64,000 nucleotides of DNA from Streptomyces cellostaticus. GTDB lineage: Bacteria; Actinomycetota; Actinomycetes; Streptomycetales; Streptomycetaceae. Numbering within the stretch: the first letter of the stretch is position 1; every line of letters begins with the position of its first letter. Below are positions 24,205 to 33,116 of the stretch, one piece after another. Position numbers and translations under genes: made by a program. Below the pieces are notes generated by a model. It saw nothing but the letters and a program-made list of their open reading frames with translations, searched no databases and was not told the origin of the DNA. Location: the NCBI RefSeq assembly GCF_001513965.1, contig NZ_KQ948041.1:52211-116210 (forward strand). The letters are read 5' to 3'.

Positions 24205-24705
24205 CTAAGCGGACCGCGTGAGGATCCGCAGCACGTCGAGGCTCTTCGGCGGCGCGTCCGCGTCCTCCCCGTCACTCGCCGACATCCGCACATGCGCGTC
24301 CCGGGCCGCCCGCACCGCCTCCGGCCACCCGTGGTGGTCGAGGTAGGCGGCGACCGGCGCGTCCGGGCCGACCTGGTGCATGATCCGCAGCACCCGCAGG
24401 ACGGCCGTGTCGACGAGCGCCGCCTCCTGCGAGTCCCGGAATATCGTTCCGACGTATTTCTCCGCGGACCAGTTGTCCAGCCAGGTGTCCTCCACCAGCC
24501 GGTACACGGCGTCGGTGACGTCACCGTAGCCGTCCACGCCGGCCAGCCAGACGTCCCGCTGGAACACCGGATCGGAGAGCATGTGCAGCGCGGAACGCAC
24601 GTTGCTGCGCCAGCGCCACCACGGCATGTCGTTCTGTGGCATGCCGCCCATGGTGGAGGAGCGACGGCCGCGACGGGAAGAGTTCTCCGAACCTTGCACG
24701 GTCAT
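24205..24705 (-). CDS. Conserved hypothetical protein, 166 aa
   Basis: Soluble, mostly helical protein with no family I can name. Visible features are an Arg/Ser-rich N-terminus (residues 1-25), the aromatic cluster MPWWRWRSNVRSALHMLSDP, then WLAGVDGYGDVTDAVYRLVEDTWLDNW, and an acidic linker before LDVLRILTRSA. It sits just upstream of purU in the same orientation and, from memory, is conserved next to purU in Streptomyces. Start choice: ATG 24705 (MTVQGSEN); ATG 24726 is also in frame. Confidence 0.75.
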   Translation of the reverse strand: MTVQGSENSSRRGRRSSTMGGMPQNDMPWWRWRSNVRSALHMLSDPVFQRDVWLAGVDGYGDVTDAVYRLVEDTWLDNWSAEKYVGTIFRDSQEAALVDTAVLRVLRIMHQVGPDAPVAAYLDHHGWPEAVRAARDAHVRMSASDGEDADAPPKSLDVLRILTRSA

Positions 24706-24822
24706 CGATCGTACGTTCCCCGCCACAGCAGTCTCACCGGCCCCCGTAATTCACCTCGGTGTCACCTTTCGTTGACCGAGGGTCACTCCCCGGTTAGTGG
24801 TGTGACGGAATCGTGTGGGCCC

Positions 24823-26151
24823 ATGACCGGCAGGCGACGCATCCGCAGCACCTTCCTCCGCTCCTTCTCCCGGCCCGTCAGAGCCACCGCCCTGTCGGCG
24901 GGCGCGCTGGCCGCGTGTGCGTCGCTCACCGCCGGATGCGGGGTCATCCCCGGTGCCACGGGGGGCTCCGGGGATGACCCGATCAAGATCATGACCTGGG
25001 CCCCCGAGAAGACCGACGCCACCAACAAGCCCGGCATGCCCGCGATGGCCCGCGCCTACGGCAGGTGGATCAACTCCCACGGCGGTGTCAACGGCCGCAA
25101 GCTCGAGGTCCTGACCTGCAACGACCACAACGACAGCGTGGGCGCCGCGAAGTGCGCCCGGCGCGCGGCGGCCGAGGACGTGGTCGCGGTCGTCGGCTCC
25201 TACAGCCAGTTCGGCGACTCCTACCTCGCCCCGCTGGAGAGCGCCGGTATTCCCTACATCGGCGGCTACGGCGTCACCAACGAGGAGTTCACCGGGCCCA
25301 TGTCGTACCCGGTCAACGGGGGCCAGCCCGTCCTCCTGGCCGGCCTCGGCCGGGCCCTGTCCGCCTCCTGCGGCCCGGTCGCCCTGGTCCGCCCCGACAG
25401 CATCGCCGGCGACCAGCTGCCCGCGCTGCTCGACTCGGGCCTGAAGGCGGGCCGGCACACGGCGGCCGCCGACCATCTCGCCGCCGAGGACGCCACCGAG
25501 TACGGCGGCCAGGCCGAGCAGGCGCTGCGGTCCGCGACCAGGGACGTGGCCAGGAAGGGCTGTGTGGTGCCCGCGCTCGGGGACCGCACCGACACCTTCA
25601 TGGACTCCTTCCGGCGCACCCGCGACGAGTTCCCGGCGGTGCGGACGGCGACCGTGCTGGGCAGCGTCGACCAGACCGTGATCAACGCGACGGGCGGGGC
25701 GTCGGGGCCGTACGAGGGGGCGTACATCACCGGCTGGTACCCGGTGGCGTCCGACGCGCGCTGGGACCCGATGAAGAAGGTGATCAACGAGGAGGCCTTC
25801 GGCGACAACCGCATCGACCCCGCGGACGCCGGAGTGCAGACCACCTGGATCGCCTACACCGTGCTCAAGGCCGCCCTGGACAAGATCGGCAACGGCGAGG
25901 TGAGCGCCGACAGCGTGCGGCACACCCTCGACGGCGGCCTGAAGGTGTCCACCGGCGGCCTCACCCCGACCCTGCACTGGCCCTACGAGAGCAAGCTCGC
26001 CGGGCTCGGCCTCCCCCGGCTCGTCAACGCCGACGTGACCCTCCAGGTCGTCCAGGGCGGCCGGCTGGTCGCCGCGAAGAAGACCGGGGGCTCGGGCATC
26101 AACGGGATCACCGACATGACGAGCACGCTGGAGAGCGCGGACCTGGACTGA
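24823..26151 (+). CDS. ABC-type branched-chain amino-acid-like binding lipoprotein, 442 aa
   Basis: A secreted lipoprotein: Arg-rich N-terminus, hydrophobic segment and lipobox LTAGC, with Cys39 lipidated. The mature part is a type-1 periplasmic binding fold of the Leu/Ile/Val-binding class (RAYGRWINSHGGVNGRKLEV, VVAVVGSYSQFGDSYLAPLE, GAYITGWYPVASDARWDP). It would bind a small amino-acid-like ligand outside the membrane. No permease or ATPase gene is adjacent, so it works with a distant transporter or acts as a sensor. It is convergent with the proline-rich membrane protein gene, 24 bases apart. Confidence 0.85.
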   Translation: MTGRRRIRSTFLRSFSRPVRATALSAGALAACASLTAGCGVIPGATGGSGDDPIKIMTWAPEKTDATNKPGMPAMARAYGRWINSHGGVNGRKLEVLTCNDHNDSVGAAKCARRAAAEDVVAVVGSYSQFGDSYLAPLESAGIPYIGGYGVTNEEFTGPMSYPVNGGQPVLLAGLGRALSASCGPVALVRPDSIAGDQLPALLDSGLKAGRHTAAADHLAAEDATEYGGQAEQALRSATRDVARKGCVVPALGDRTDTFMDSFRRTRDEFPAVRTATVLGSVDQTVINATGGASGPYEGAYITGWYPVASDARWDPMKKVINEEAFGDNRIDPADAGVQTTWIAYTVLKAALDKIGNGEVSADSVRHTLDGGLKVSTGGLTPTLHWPYESKLAGLGLPRLVNADVTLQVVQGGRLVAAKKTGGSGINGITDMTSTLESADLD

Positions 26152-26175
26152 CCCGGATCCCGGCGCCCGCCGCCC

Positions 26176-27957
26176 TCACAGCTGGGTCGGCTGGCGCCGG
26201 GTCAGGCCGTACTTCGTCGCGATGGCGTTCCACAGCGCGGCGGCCTTCACCTTCTGCGCGCTGGCGGTGCCGCTCTCCCGGTTGCCGGCCTGGGTCTGGC
26301 CGGTGATGCGGGCCTGGCCCTTGTGGCAGCCCTTCTTGCCGCCGCCCACCTGGTCGGCCCAGGCCGCGTAGTGGTTGTCGGCGGCGGCGGACGCCTGCCA
26401 GGCCTTGGTGAGGGCCGCGGTCAGCTCGGCGTTGCCCGGCAGCTTGTCGACGGACAGCTTGCCGAGCCGGGTGACCAGGTCGCCGCGCTGCTTGGCCGCG
26501 TCGCGCAGGTCGGAGGCGGACTGGTCCAGGCTGTTGCACCGCTTGACGTTCGCCACCGCCTGGATCACCGAGGCGCGGCTGCTGCCGCTGTCGGCGAGCA
26601 GCCCGTCCAGGGCGACCGCCTGCTGCTTGGCCGGGTCGGCGGCGGCCGAGGCGGAGTCCTGGGTGGCCGGGCCGGAGGCGGCGACGGTCTTGTTGTCGTT
26701 GCCCTTGTCCCCGCCACCGCTGCTGAGCAGCGCACCGACGCCGACTCCGAGGACGACGATGCCCACGCCGACGGCGGCGATCAGCGGCACCCGGGACCGG
26801 CTGCGGCCGCCCCGGCCCCCCTCGTCCTCGTACTCGTCCAGCGGCGCGCTGTGCGACGGCTGGGCCGGGCCCGGGTAGGCGTTCGGCTGCTGGATGCGCG
26901 GCATCTGCTGCGTGGCCCCGGCCGGGCTCTCGGCACCGCCCGGCCCGCTGCGGAAGAGGTTGTCGAACTCGGCGGGCGGCTGCCGCTCCCCGCCCGGCGC
27001 CTGGCCGGTGTACGGCGGGATGTACTGCGTGGCCTCCGCGTCGGAGTGGGCGGCCGGGGCGGACGGCTGCTGCACACGCCCCAGGTACCGCGTCTCCTCC
27101 CCGGCGGTCTCCGGCGGCAGCGCACCGGGCACCACCGGCGGGATGTACTGCGTGGCGCCCTCGTCGGCGGGGGCCGCCGGGACCGGGGGCAGGTACTGGG
27201 TGGCCCCCTCGGCCGCGGGCGCCGCCGGGACGGGCGGGAGGTACTGGGTCGCCCCTTCGTCCGCGGCCGCGGGAGCAGGTGCGGGTATGCCGCCGCTGCC
27301 CGCCGAGGGAACCGGCGGAAGGTACTGGGTCGCGCCCTCGGCCGTCGGCGGCAGCGGAGCGGCCTGCGGCAGGCCTGGCGGCGCGCTCTGCGCCGGATAG
27401 GCGTCCGACGCGGCCGGCGGCAGCGGCGCCGCGGCAGCGGGAGCGGGCGGCGCTGGGTACTGCTGCTGGTACGGGGCGGGGTCGCCGTACGCGGGCTGCT
27501 GGCCGCCGCCGTACTGGGGCTGGTGGCCGCCGCCGTACTGGGGCTGGTGGCCGCCGGAACCATAGGCCGGGTCCTGGCCGGCGGAGCCGTACGCCGGGTT
27601 CTGGCCACCCGTGCTGTACGCCGGTTCCTGGCCGCCGGAGCCGTAGGTCTGGCCGCCGTACGACGGAGCCGGTGCGCCCTCCGGGGGCAGCGGGCCGGGG
27701 CCGTTGCCGGACGGGGGCTGCTGTTCCGGGGTGCCCCACTGCTGGCCGGCCGCCGCGGGCCAGCCCTGGTCGGGCTGGGGCGCCTGCTGCCGACCGGGAC
27801 CCCACTGGCCGCCCCATGCCTGGCCGCCGGCCGGCCCGACGGGGGCCGGGGTGCCGGTCATGCCTGGCAGCAGCGGCTCACCTCCGTCGGAGGGCAGCAC
27901 GATGCCTTCGTGCGCGGGCCGCGCCGAGGGCTCCTCGCCCTGTCCACTCTGCGTCAC
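26176..27957 (-). CDS. Proline-rich single-span membrane protein with ATQ(Y) repeats, 593 aa
   Basis: Residues 1-380 are low-complexity Pro/Gln/Gly/Ala. First come YGSGGQxPAYG-type repeats (about 115-175), then at least six repeats built on EGATQY(L/I)PPVP (about 205-360). One membrane helix follows (VPLIAAVGVGIVVLGVGVGALL, about 388-410). The outer C-terminal ~180 residues form a helical domain with two cysteines (VKRCNSLDQ, KKGCHKGQ). Thr-Gln repeats of this kind in Streptomyces membrane proteins look like Ser/Thr-kinase targets bound by FHA domains (inference). GTG 27957 follows AGGAGT. Function unknown. Confidence 0.8.
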   Translation of the reverse strand: MTQSGQGEEPSARPAHEGIVLPSDGGEPLLPGMTGTPAPVGPAGGQAWGGQWGPGRQQAPQPDQGWPAAAGQQWGTPEQQPPSGNGPGPLPPEGAPAPSYGGQTYGSGGQEPAYSTGGQNPAYGSAGQDPAYGSGGHQPQYGGGHQPQYGGGQQPAYGDPAPYQQQYPAPPAPAAAAPLPPAASDAYPAQSAPPGLPQAAPLPPTAEGATQYLPPVPSAGSGGIPAPAPAAADEGATQYLPPVPAAPAAEGATQYLPPVPAAPADEGATQYIPPVVPGALPPETAGEETRYLGRVQQPSAPAAHSDAEATQYIPPYTGQAPGGERQPPAEFDNLFRSGPGGAESPAGATQQMPRIQQPNAYPGPAQPSHSAPLDEYEDEGGRGGRSRSRVPLIAAVGVGIVVLGVGVGALLSSGGGDKGNDNKTVAASGPATQDSASAAADPAKQQAVALDGLLADSGSSRASVIQAVANVKRCNSLDQSASDLRDAAKQRGDLVTRLGKLSVDKLPGNAELTAALTKAWQASAAADNHYAAWADQVGGGKKGCHKGQARITGQTQAGNRESGTASAQKVKAAALWNAIATKYGLTRRQPTQL

Positions 27958-28157
27958 CGGGACTCCTACGAATGGGGGACCTTCGGAATCGTCGGCACAC
28001 GCTACCGGGTCCCCCGAGCGGGGTGCCATGCAGCCAAGGGCGCGATCTTCTTCCCTGTGACAGTGGTAACAAACCGCCCCGCGGTGCGCCGTACACGGCA
28101 TCCGCCGCGCATCCGGATGCCGTTTCCCGTCCGTTCACGCATCCGCGGGGCTGGTGT

Positions 28158-29543
28158 TCAGGCGGCCTGCTGGAGATCGAGGCGGGCCCCGAACTCCCGT
28201 ACGACCGTTTCGTCCCGGAAGGGTTCCAGGCGCTGCTGGAGATCCTCCAGATACTCGGCGCCCCGGTTGGAGCGGAGCGTCTCCAGCAGTTCCACGGCCT
28301 TCAGACCGGTGCTGCAGGCCTGCTCGATCTCGCGCTGCTGCACCTGGGCCGTGGCGAGCAGCACATAACCGATGGCGCGGCGGCGGGCCCGGGACTCGGG
28401 GTGTCCGGCCAGCGCCTGCTCGGCACAGCGCGCCGCCGCCTCGGCCTGGCCCAGGTCGCGGTGGCAGTGCGCCAGTTCGTCGGCCAGATACGCCTCGTCG
28501 AAGTGCGCGATCCACACCGGGTCGTCCCCGGAGGCCGCGTCCGCCCCTTCCATCGCCGCGACGGCCCGCCCGGAGGCGTCCTGCGCGGCCCGGACGTCGC
28601 CGAGCAGGGCGTGCCCGCGGGCCTCGGCCGCATGGAACATCGCCTCCGCGCGCGGAGTCACGCGCCCGCGCGCCCCCTCCTGCGCGGCACGCGCCAGCTG
28701 GGCGATCTCGCGCGGGTTGCCGAGCTGCGCGGCCAGGTGGCTCATGGAGGCAGCGAGGATGTAACCGCCGTAGCCGCGGTCGCCCGCCGCCTGCGCCAGC
28801 CGCAGCGACTGGATGTAGTAGCGCTGGGCCAGACCCGGCTGCCCGGTGTCCACCGCCATGTACCCGGCCAGCTCCGTCAGCCGGGCCACGGTCGCGAAGA
28901 GATCGCGGCCGACCGCCTCCCGGTACGACCCCGCGAGCAGCCCGGAGACGACGCTGTTGAGGTAGTGCACGACGACCGGGCGCACATGCCCGCTGCCGAA
29001 CTGGTGGTCGAGGTCCACCAGCGCCTGGGTCATGGACCGCACGGCCGCCACGTCGGACTGGCCCACCCGCGCGCCCGCCTGCCGGGCCACCTGGGCGTCC
29101 GGCGCCGAGATCAGCCAGTCGCGGCTGGGCTCGACCAGCGCGGAGGCGGCGACGGAGGAGCCGGACAGGAAGTCCCGCCGGCCCACGTCGCTGCGCCACA
29201 GCTCACAGACCTGCTCGATGGCCCCCAGTACCGTCGGCGAGAACTGGAGACCGACCCCCGAGGCGAGGTTCTTGCCGTTGGCCATGCCGATCTCGTCGAT
29301 CGTGACCGTACGGCCGAGCTTGCGCCCGAGCGCCTCCGCGATGATCGCCGGGGCCCGGCCCCGCGGCTGCTGGCCGCGCAGCCAGCGGGCCACGGACGTC
29401 TTGTCGTAGCGCAGGTCGAGCCCGTGCTCGGCGCCGCACATGTTGACCCGCCGGGCCAGCCCGGCGTTCGAGCATCCCGCTTCCTGGATGAGTGCTTGCA
29501 GCCGTTCGTTCGGCTGCCTCGCCACGAGAGGCCTTGCGGCCAT
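28158..29543 (-). CDS. XRE-type regulator with TPR-like C-terminus, 461 aa
   Basis: An N-terminal helix-turn-helix region (about residues 11-95: NERLQALIQEAGCSNAGLARRVN … DKTSVARWLRGQQPRG) is followed by a long helical domain with tetratricopeptide-like repeats (LTELAGYMAVDTGQPGLAQRYY, ELAHCHRDLGQAEAAARCAEQAL, EQACSTGLKAVELLETLRS). This architecture matches Streptomyces developmental and antibiotic regulators of the NsdA/NsdB type, though orthology cannot be claimed. Cytosolic. The promoter region to 29800 holds a 9-of-10 match to the CTGAC-N5-GTCAG dyad at 29622-29636. Confidence 0.85.
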   Translation of the reverse strand: MAARPLVARQPNERLQALIQEAGCSNAGLARRVNMCGAEHGLDLRYDKTSVARWLRGQQPRGRAPAIIAEALGRKLGRTVTIDEIGMANGKNLASGVGLQFSPTVLGAIEQVCELWRSDVGRRDFLSGSSVAASALVEPSRDWLISAPDAQVARQAGARVGQSDVAAVRSMTQALVDLDHQFGSGHVRPVVVHYLNSVVSGLLAGSYREAVGRDLFATVARLTELAGYMAVDTGQPGLAQRYYIQSLRLAQAAGDRGYGGYILAASMSHLAAQLGNPREIAQLARAAQEGARGRVTPRAEAMFHAAEARGHALLGDVRAAQDASGRAVAAMEGADAASGDDPVWIAHFDEAYLADELAHCHRDLGQAEAAARCAEQALAGHPESRARRRAIGYVLLATAQVQQREIEQACSTGLKAVELLETLRSNRGAEYLEDLQQRLEPFRDETVVREFGARLDLQQAA

Positions 29544-29621
29544 GTGCTACCCCCTGCGTTGCGATCCCCTGGATCGTGAAGATCCGGCCGGAAGCATCCG
29601 GTCGTGAAGATCACTGCCCAG

Positions 29622-29636
29622 CTGACATACCGTCAA
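29622..29636. promoter_or_regulatory. Near-match to the CTGAC-N5-GTCAG operator
   Basis: CTGACATACCGTCAA, nine of ten arm bases matching. It lies in the divergent region between the XRE/TPR regulator and the prim-pol-like gene, away from the catabolic block. It may be a chance match. Confidence 0.3.
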
Positions 29637-29799
29637 TGCGCGACATGTGCGGTTTGCCGGGGTAAAGGCTTATGCCGCCCCCTCCCTGGCTACCCAGCCC
29701 AAGCCCCGCTTCCTCCCGCGCGCCCCCACCCATGCACCCATGCGCCCCATTTGCGGAACCGATGCTCCTCCCCCGCGCGCGCTACAGCCGTAACTCGAG

Positions 29800-30477
29800 G
29801 TGAGTGCGGGAGTTGAGTTCAGCGTGGAAGAGACGATCGCGAGCACCGAAGCCGCCCAGATTCCGAAGCAGCGCGGGGAATCGCTGCTGGAAACCGCCGT
29901 ACGCTACGCCGAGGAGCGGCACTGGGACGTGTTCCCGGGCAGCTGGCTGGAAGCCGTCGACGGGGTGCAGCGCTGCTCGTGCGGCGATGCCTCCTGCCCC
30001 GCGCCGGGTGCGCATCCCGCGCGCCCCGACTGGGCGACGCAGGCGACCGGCAGTGCGACCGTCGCCCGCCGGATGTGGCAGAAGCAGCCGACGGCGTCGA
30101 TCCTGCTGCCGACGGGGCGTACGTTCGATGCGCTGTCCGTCCCGGAGAGTGCGGGCTTTCTGGCTCTGGCCCGCATGGAGCGGATGGAGCTGACCCTGGG
30201 GCCGGTGACGCTCACTCCCGACCGGCGGATGCAGTTCTTCGTGCTGCCGGGGGCTTCCGTGAAGGTCCCCGAGCTGGTGCGGAAGTTGGGGTGGTCGTTG
30301 TCCTCGCTGGATCTCGTGCCGTTGGGCGAGGGTGGCTATGTGGCCGCTCCTCCCACCCGGTTCGGGTCCCGGGGGGCTGTGCAGTGGGCCTGCCGGCCGA
30401 CTCCCGCGAATCGGTGGTTGCCGGATGCGGAGGAGTTGATCTCGCCGTTGGCTTATGCGTGCGGGCGGGATCGGTAG
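29800..30477 (+). CDS. Bifunctional DNA primase/polymerase (prim-pol) N-terminal-like protein, 225 aa
   Basis: Resembles the N-terminal prim-pol domain family of actinomycetes: LLETAVRYAEERHWDVFPGSW, a CSCGDASCPAPGAHPARPDW Cys/His cluster that may bind zinc, and the segments MQFFVLPG and YVAAPPTRFGSRG. There is no helicase or primase extension, and the usual catalytic DxD pattern is not obvious, so polymerase activity is doubtful. The start could be GTG 29800 or GTG 29824; the second begins at VEETIAS with a better upstream purine stretch. It is divergent from the XRE/TPR gene. Confidence 0.7.
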   Translation: MSAGVEFSVEETIASTEAAQIPKQRGESLLETAVRYAEERHWDVFPGSWLEAVDGVQRCSCGDASCPAPGAHPARPDWATQATGSATVARRMWQKQPTASILLPTGRTFDALSVPESAGFLALARMERMELTLGPVTLTPDRRMQFFVLPGASVKVPELVRKLGWSLSSLDLVPLGEGGYVAAPPTRFGSRGAVQWACRPTPANRWLPDAEELISPLAYACGRDR

Positions 30478-30523
30478 CGCCGTCTCGTCTGCGTGGTTCC
30501 TGTGCGCCGGCGGCTGCGGGTTC

Positions 30524-30582
30524 GTTGTGGCTTGTCGCGCCCACGCGGCGGAGCCCCATATTGATGCAGCCCCGCGCCCCTG
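30524..30582 (-). repeat. Dispersed palindromic repeat, copy R2
   Basis: Reads GTTGTGGCTTGTCGCGCCCA … CAGCCCCGCGCCCCTG on the + strand, so it is oriented opposite to R1. Placed between the prim-pol-like gene and the ABC transporter operon. Confidence 0.8.
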
Positions 30583-30614
30583 TCGGGGCGTTGCAGTGGT
30601 CGTAGGGTTCATGC

Positions 30615-31391
30615 ATGACCGAGGCGGCAGTGCGTGTGCGGGGACTCTGGAAGCAATTCGGGCAGCAAGTGGCTGTCGGTGGGATCGATCTTGATCTGCC
30701 TGCCGGGAAGTTCATCGGGCTTGTCGGGCCGAACGGGGCCGGGAAGACCACCACGCTGTCCATGGTGACCGGGCTGCTGCGGCCCGATCAGGGGTCCGTC
30801 GAGGTCGTCGGTCATGACGTGTGGCGGGACCCGGTGGCCGTCAAGGCCCGGATCGGGGTGTTGCCCGAGGGTCTGCGGTTGTTCGAGCGGCTCTCGGGGC
30901 GGGAACTGCTCGGATACTCGGGGCGGCTGCGCGGGCTGCCCGGCGCCGAGGTCGACAAGCGGGCCGCGCAGCTGCTGGACGTGCTCGACCTCGCGGGGGC
31001 GCAGCACAAACTCGTCGTGGACTACTCGACCGGCATGCGCAAGAAGATCGGGCTCGCGGCCGCTCTCCTCCACAACCCCGAAGTGCTGTTCCTGGACGAG
31101 CCGTTCGAGGGCGTCGACCCGGTGTCCGCGCAGACGATCCGGGGCGTGCTGGAGCGGTACACCGGCTCCGGCGCCACCGTCGTGTTCTCCTCGCACGTGA
31201 TGGAGCTGGTCGAGTCGCTGTGCGACTGGGTGGCCGTCATGGCGGCGGGACGCATCCGGGCCACCGGGACCCTGGCCGAGGTGCGCGGGGAGCATCCCAC
31301 GCTGCAGGGGGCGTTCCTGGAGCTGGTGGGGGCGCGCGACCTGGACGCCGGGTCCGATCTGGACTGGCTGGGCGGCGGGGCGGCCCGATGA
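30615..31391 (+). CDS. ABC transporter ATP-binding protein, 258 aa
   Basis: Complete ATPase subunit: Walker A GLVGPNGAGKTTTLSM (about residues 36-51), a signature-like YSTGMRKKIGLAAAL, Walker B VLFLDEPFEGVD, and switch His in FSSHVME. The order and single-subunit form match ABC-2-type exporters. It overlaps its permease by ATGA. The signature is degenerate (STGMRKK rather than LSGGQ) but this is common in ABC-2 ATPases. The substrate cannot be inferred. Confidence 0.92.
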   Translation: MTEAAVRVRGLWKQFGQQVAVGGIDLDLPAGKFIGLVGPNGAGKTTTLSMVTGLLRPDQGSVEVVGHDVWRDPVAVKARIGVLPEGLRLFERLSGRELLGYSGRLRGLPGAEVDKRAAQLLDVLDLAGAQHKLVVDYSTGMRKKIGLAAALLHNPEVLFLDEPFEGVDPVSAQTIRGVLERYTGSGATVVFSSHVMELVESLCDWVAVMAAGRIRATGTLAEVRGEHPTLQGAFLELVGARDLDAGSDLDWLGGGAAR

Positions 31392-32974
31392 CGAACCTGA
31401 CCTCCACCGTCATACGACTGAAGCTGTCCCTGCTGCGGGGCGGCCTCAGGCAGTCGCCCGGCCGACGGGCCGCGTTCCTCGCCTCGGCCGTCGTCGCGCT
31501 GCTGTTCGCACTGCTCCAGCTGCTCGGACTCGTGGCCCTGCGCGGGCATGCGCACGCCGAGGCCGTCGCCGTGCCCGGTACGGCCGTGCTGGCGCTGGGC
31601 TGGGCGGTGATGCCGCTGTTCTTCCCGAGCGGGGACGAGACGCTGGACCCGACCCGGCTGGTGATGCTGCCGCTGCGGCCCCGGCCGCTGGTCCGGGCGC
31701 TGCTGGCCGCCTCGCTGGTCGGCATCGGGCCGCTGTTCACGCTGCTGGTGCTGGTGGGCTGTGTGGTCTCGGTGGCGCACGGCGCGGCGGCGTACGCCTT
31801 CTCCGTCGTCGCCGTCGCCCTCGCGCTGCTGGTCTGCGTGGCGCTCGCGCGAGCCGTCGCCGCCGCCAACGTACGGCTGCTGACCAGCAGGAAGGGACGC
31901 GATCTGGCCGTACTGAGCGGGCTGGTCATCGCCGTCGGGGGGCAGCTGGTCAACTTCGGTGCGAGGCAGCTGGGTTCGGCGGGCCTCGGGCAGCTGCAAC
32001 CGGCCGCGGACGTGCTGTCCTGGGTACCGCCCGCGTCGGCGGTCGGGGCGGTACGGGCGGCGAGCGAGGGGTCGTACGGCATCGCTGCCGGTCAACTCGC
32101 CCTGTCGGTGGCCGCGCTGGCGGGGCTCGTCGTCGTATGGGCGCGGAGCCTGACCCGGCTGATGACCTCGCCCGACGCGTCCACGCTCCAGACCGCCGAC
32201 ACCGGGGCCCGGGACCGCTCCTCGGCCGGGCTCGGCCGACTGCTGCCGGGCGGGCGCACGGGTACGGTCATGGACCGCACCCTGCGCTACATCTGGCGCG
32301 ACCCGAAGACCAAGGCCGCGTGGGTGACCTCGCTGGCCATCGGCCTGATCGTGCCGGTGTTCAACGCGGTGCAGGGGACCGGGTCCCTGTACTTCGCGTG
32401 CTTCGCCGCCGGCATGCTCGGCATCCAGATGTACAACCAGTTCGGGCAGGACACCTCCGCCTTCTGGATGGTGGCCCTGAGCATTTCCTCGGCACGGGAC
32501 GCGTACGCCGAGCTGCGCGGGCGGGCACTGGCCCTGCTGGTGATCACCCTGCCCTACGCCGCGCTCGTGACCGTGGTGACGACCGCCCTGCTGGGCGACT
32601 GGGCCCGGCTGCCAGAGGTGCTGGGACTGTCCCTGGCACTGCTCGGGGCGATGCTGGCGACCGGCGCCTGGACCTCGGCCCGCTTCCCCTACTCCATCCC
32701 GCAGGAGGGCCACAAGAACGTGGCCCCCGGACAGGCCGGCCTCGCCTGGATCTCCATCTTCGGCGGCATGGTCGCAGCAGCCCTGCTCTGCTCCCCCGTC
32801 ATCACGGCAACGATCTGGCTGAACGTGAGCGCAGACGGCGATGCGTGGAGCTGGCTCCTGCTGCCGGTCGGGGCGGCGTACGGCGCTGCGATCACTTGGC
32901 TGGGACTACGCCTGGCGGCCCCCCGAACGGCGTCCCGCCTACCGGAAATCCTGACGGCGGTGAGCAAGGGCTGA
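31388..32974 (+). CDS. ABC-2-type membrane permease, 528 aa
   Basis: Integral membrane protein with about 11-12 hydrophobic segments in two halves. These are separated by a cytoplasmic stretch around residues 250-300 (SPDASTLQTADTGARDRSSAGLG) and a conserved-looking YIWRDPKTKAAWVTS segment. It is the partner of the ATPase just upstream, coupled by ATGA. Probably exports a lipid, peptide or drug; nothing specific is visible. The gene ends ahead of a dispersed repeat. Confidence 0.85.
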   Translation: MTNLTSTVIRLKLSLLRGGLRQSPGRRAAFLASAVVALLFALLQLLGLVALRGHAHAEAVAVPGTAVLALGWAVMPLFFPSGDETLDPTRLVMLPLRPRPLVRALLAASLVGIGPLFTLLVLVGCVVSVAHGAAAYAFSVVAVALALLVCVALARAVAAANVRLLTSRKGRDLAVLSGLVIAVGGQLVNFGARQLGSAGLGQLQPAADVLSWVPPASAVGAVRAASEGSYGIAAGQLALSVAALAGLVVVWARSLTRLMTSPDASTLQTADTGARDRSSAGLGRLLPGGRTGTVMDRTLRYIWRDPKTKAAWVTSLAIGLIVPVFNAVQGTGSLYFACFAAGMLGIQMYNQFGQDTSAFWMVALSISSARDAYAELRGRALALLVITLPYAALVTVVTTALLGDWARLPEVLGLSLALLGAMLATGAWTSARFPYSIPQEGHKNVAPGQAGLAWISIFGGMVAAALLCSPVITATIWLNVSADGDAWSWLLLPVGAAYGAAITWLGLRLAAPRTASRLPEILTAVSKG

Positions 32975-33010
32975 CGGCGCCTTTTCGGCGCGGGAGGCTG
33001 CAACACCCTC

Positions 33011-33068
33011 AGGGGCGCGGGGCTGCATCACTATGCGGCTCCGCCGCGTGGGCGCGACCAGCCACAAC
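33011..33068 (+). repeat. Dispersed palindromic repeat, copy R3
   Basis: AGGGGCGCGGGGCTGCATCA … GCGCGACCAGCCACAAC. It lies between the ABC permease and the convergent alpha/beta hydrolase gene, where it may also end transcription. Confidence 0.8.
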
Positions 33069-33116
33069 ACACCCCGCACCCGCCACCGCACAGGAACCAC
33101 GCAGACGAGAAGGCGC

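Noticed and set aside
24142..24822. An N-terminal extension of the binding-protein gene
   Set aside because: The lipobox signal peptide begins at ATG 24823; the upstream part is antisense to the hypothetical protein gene.
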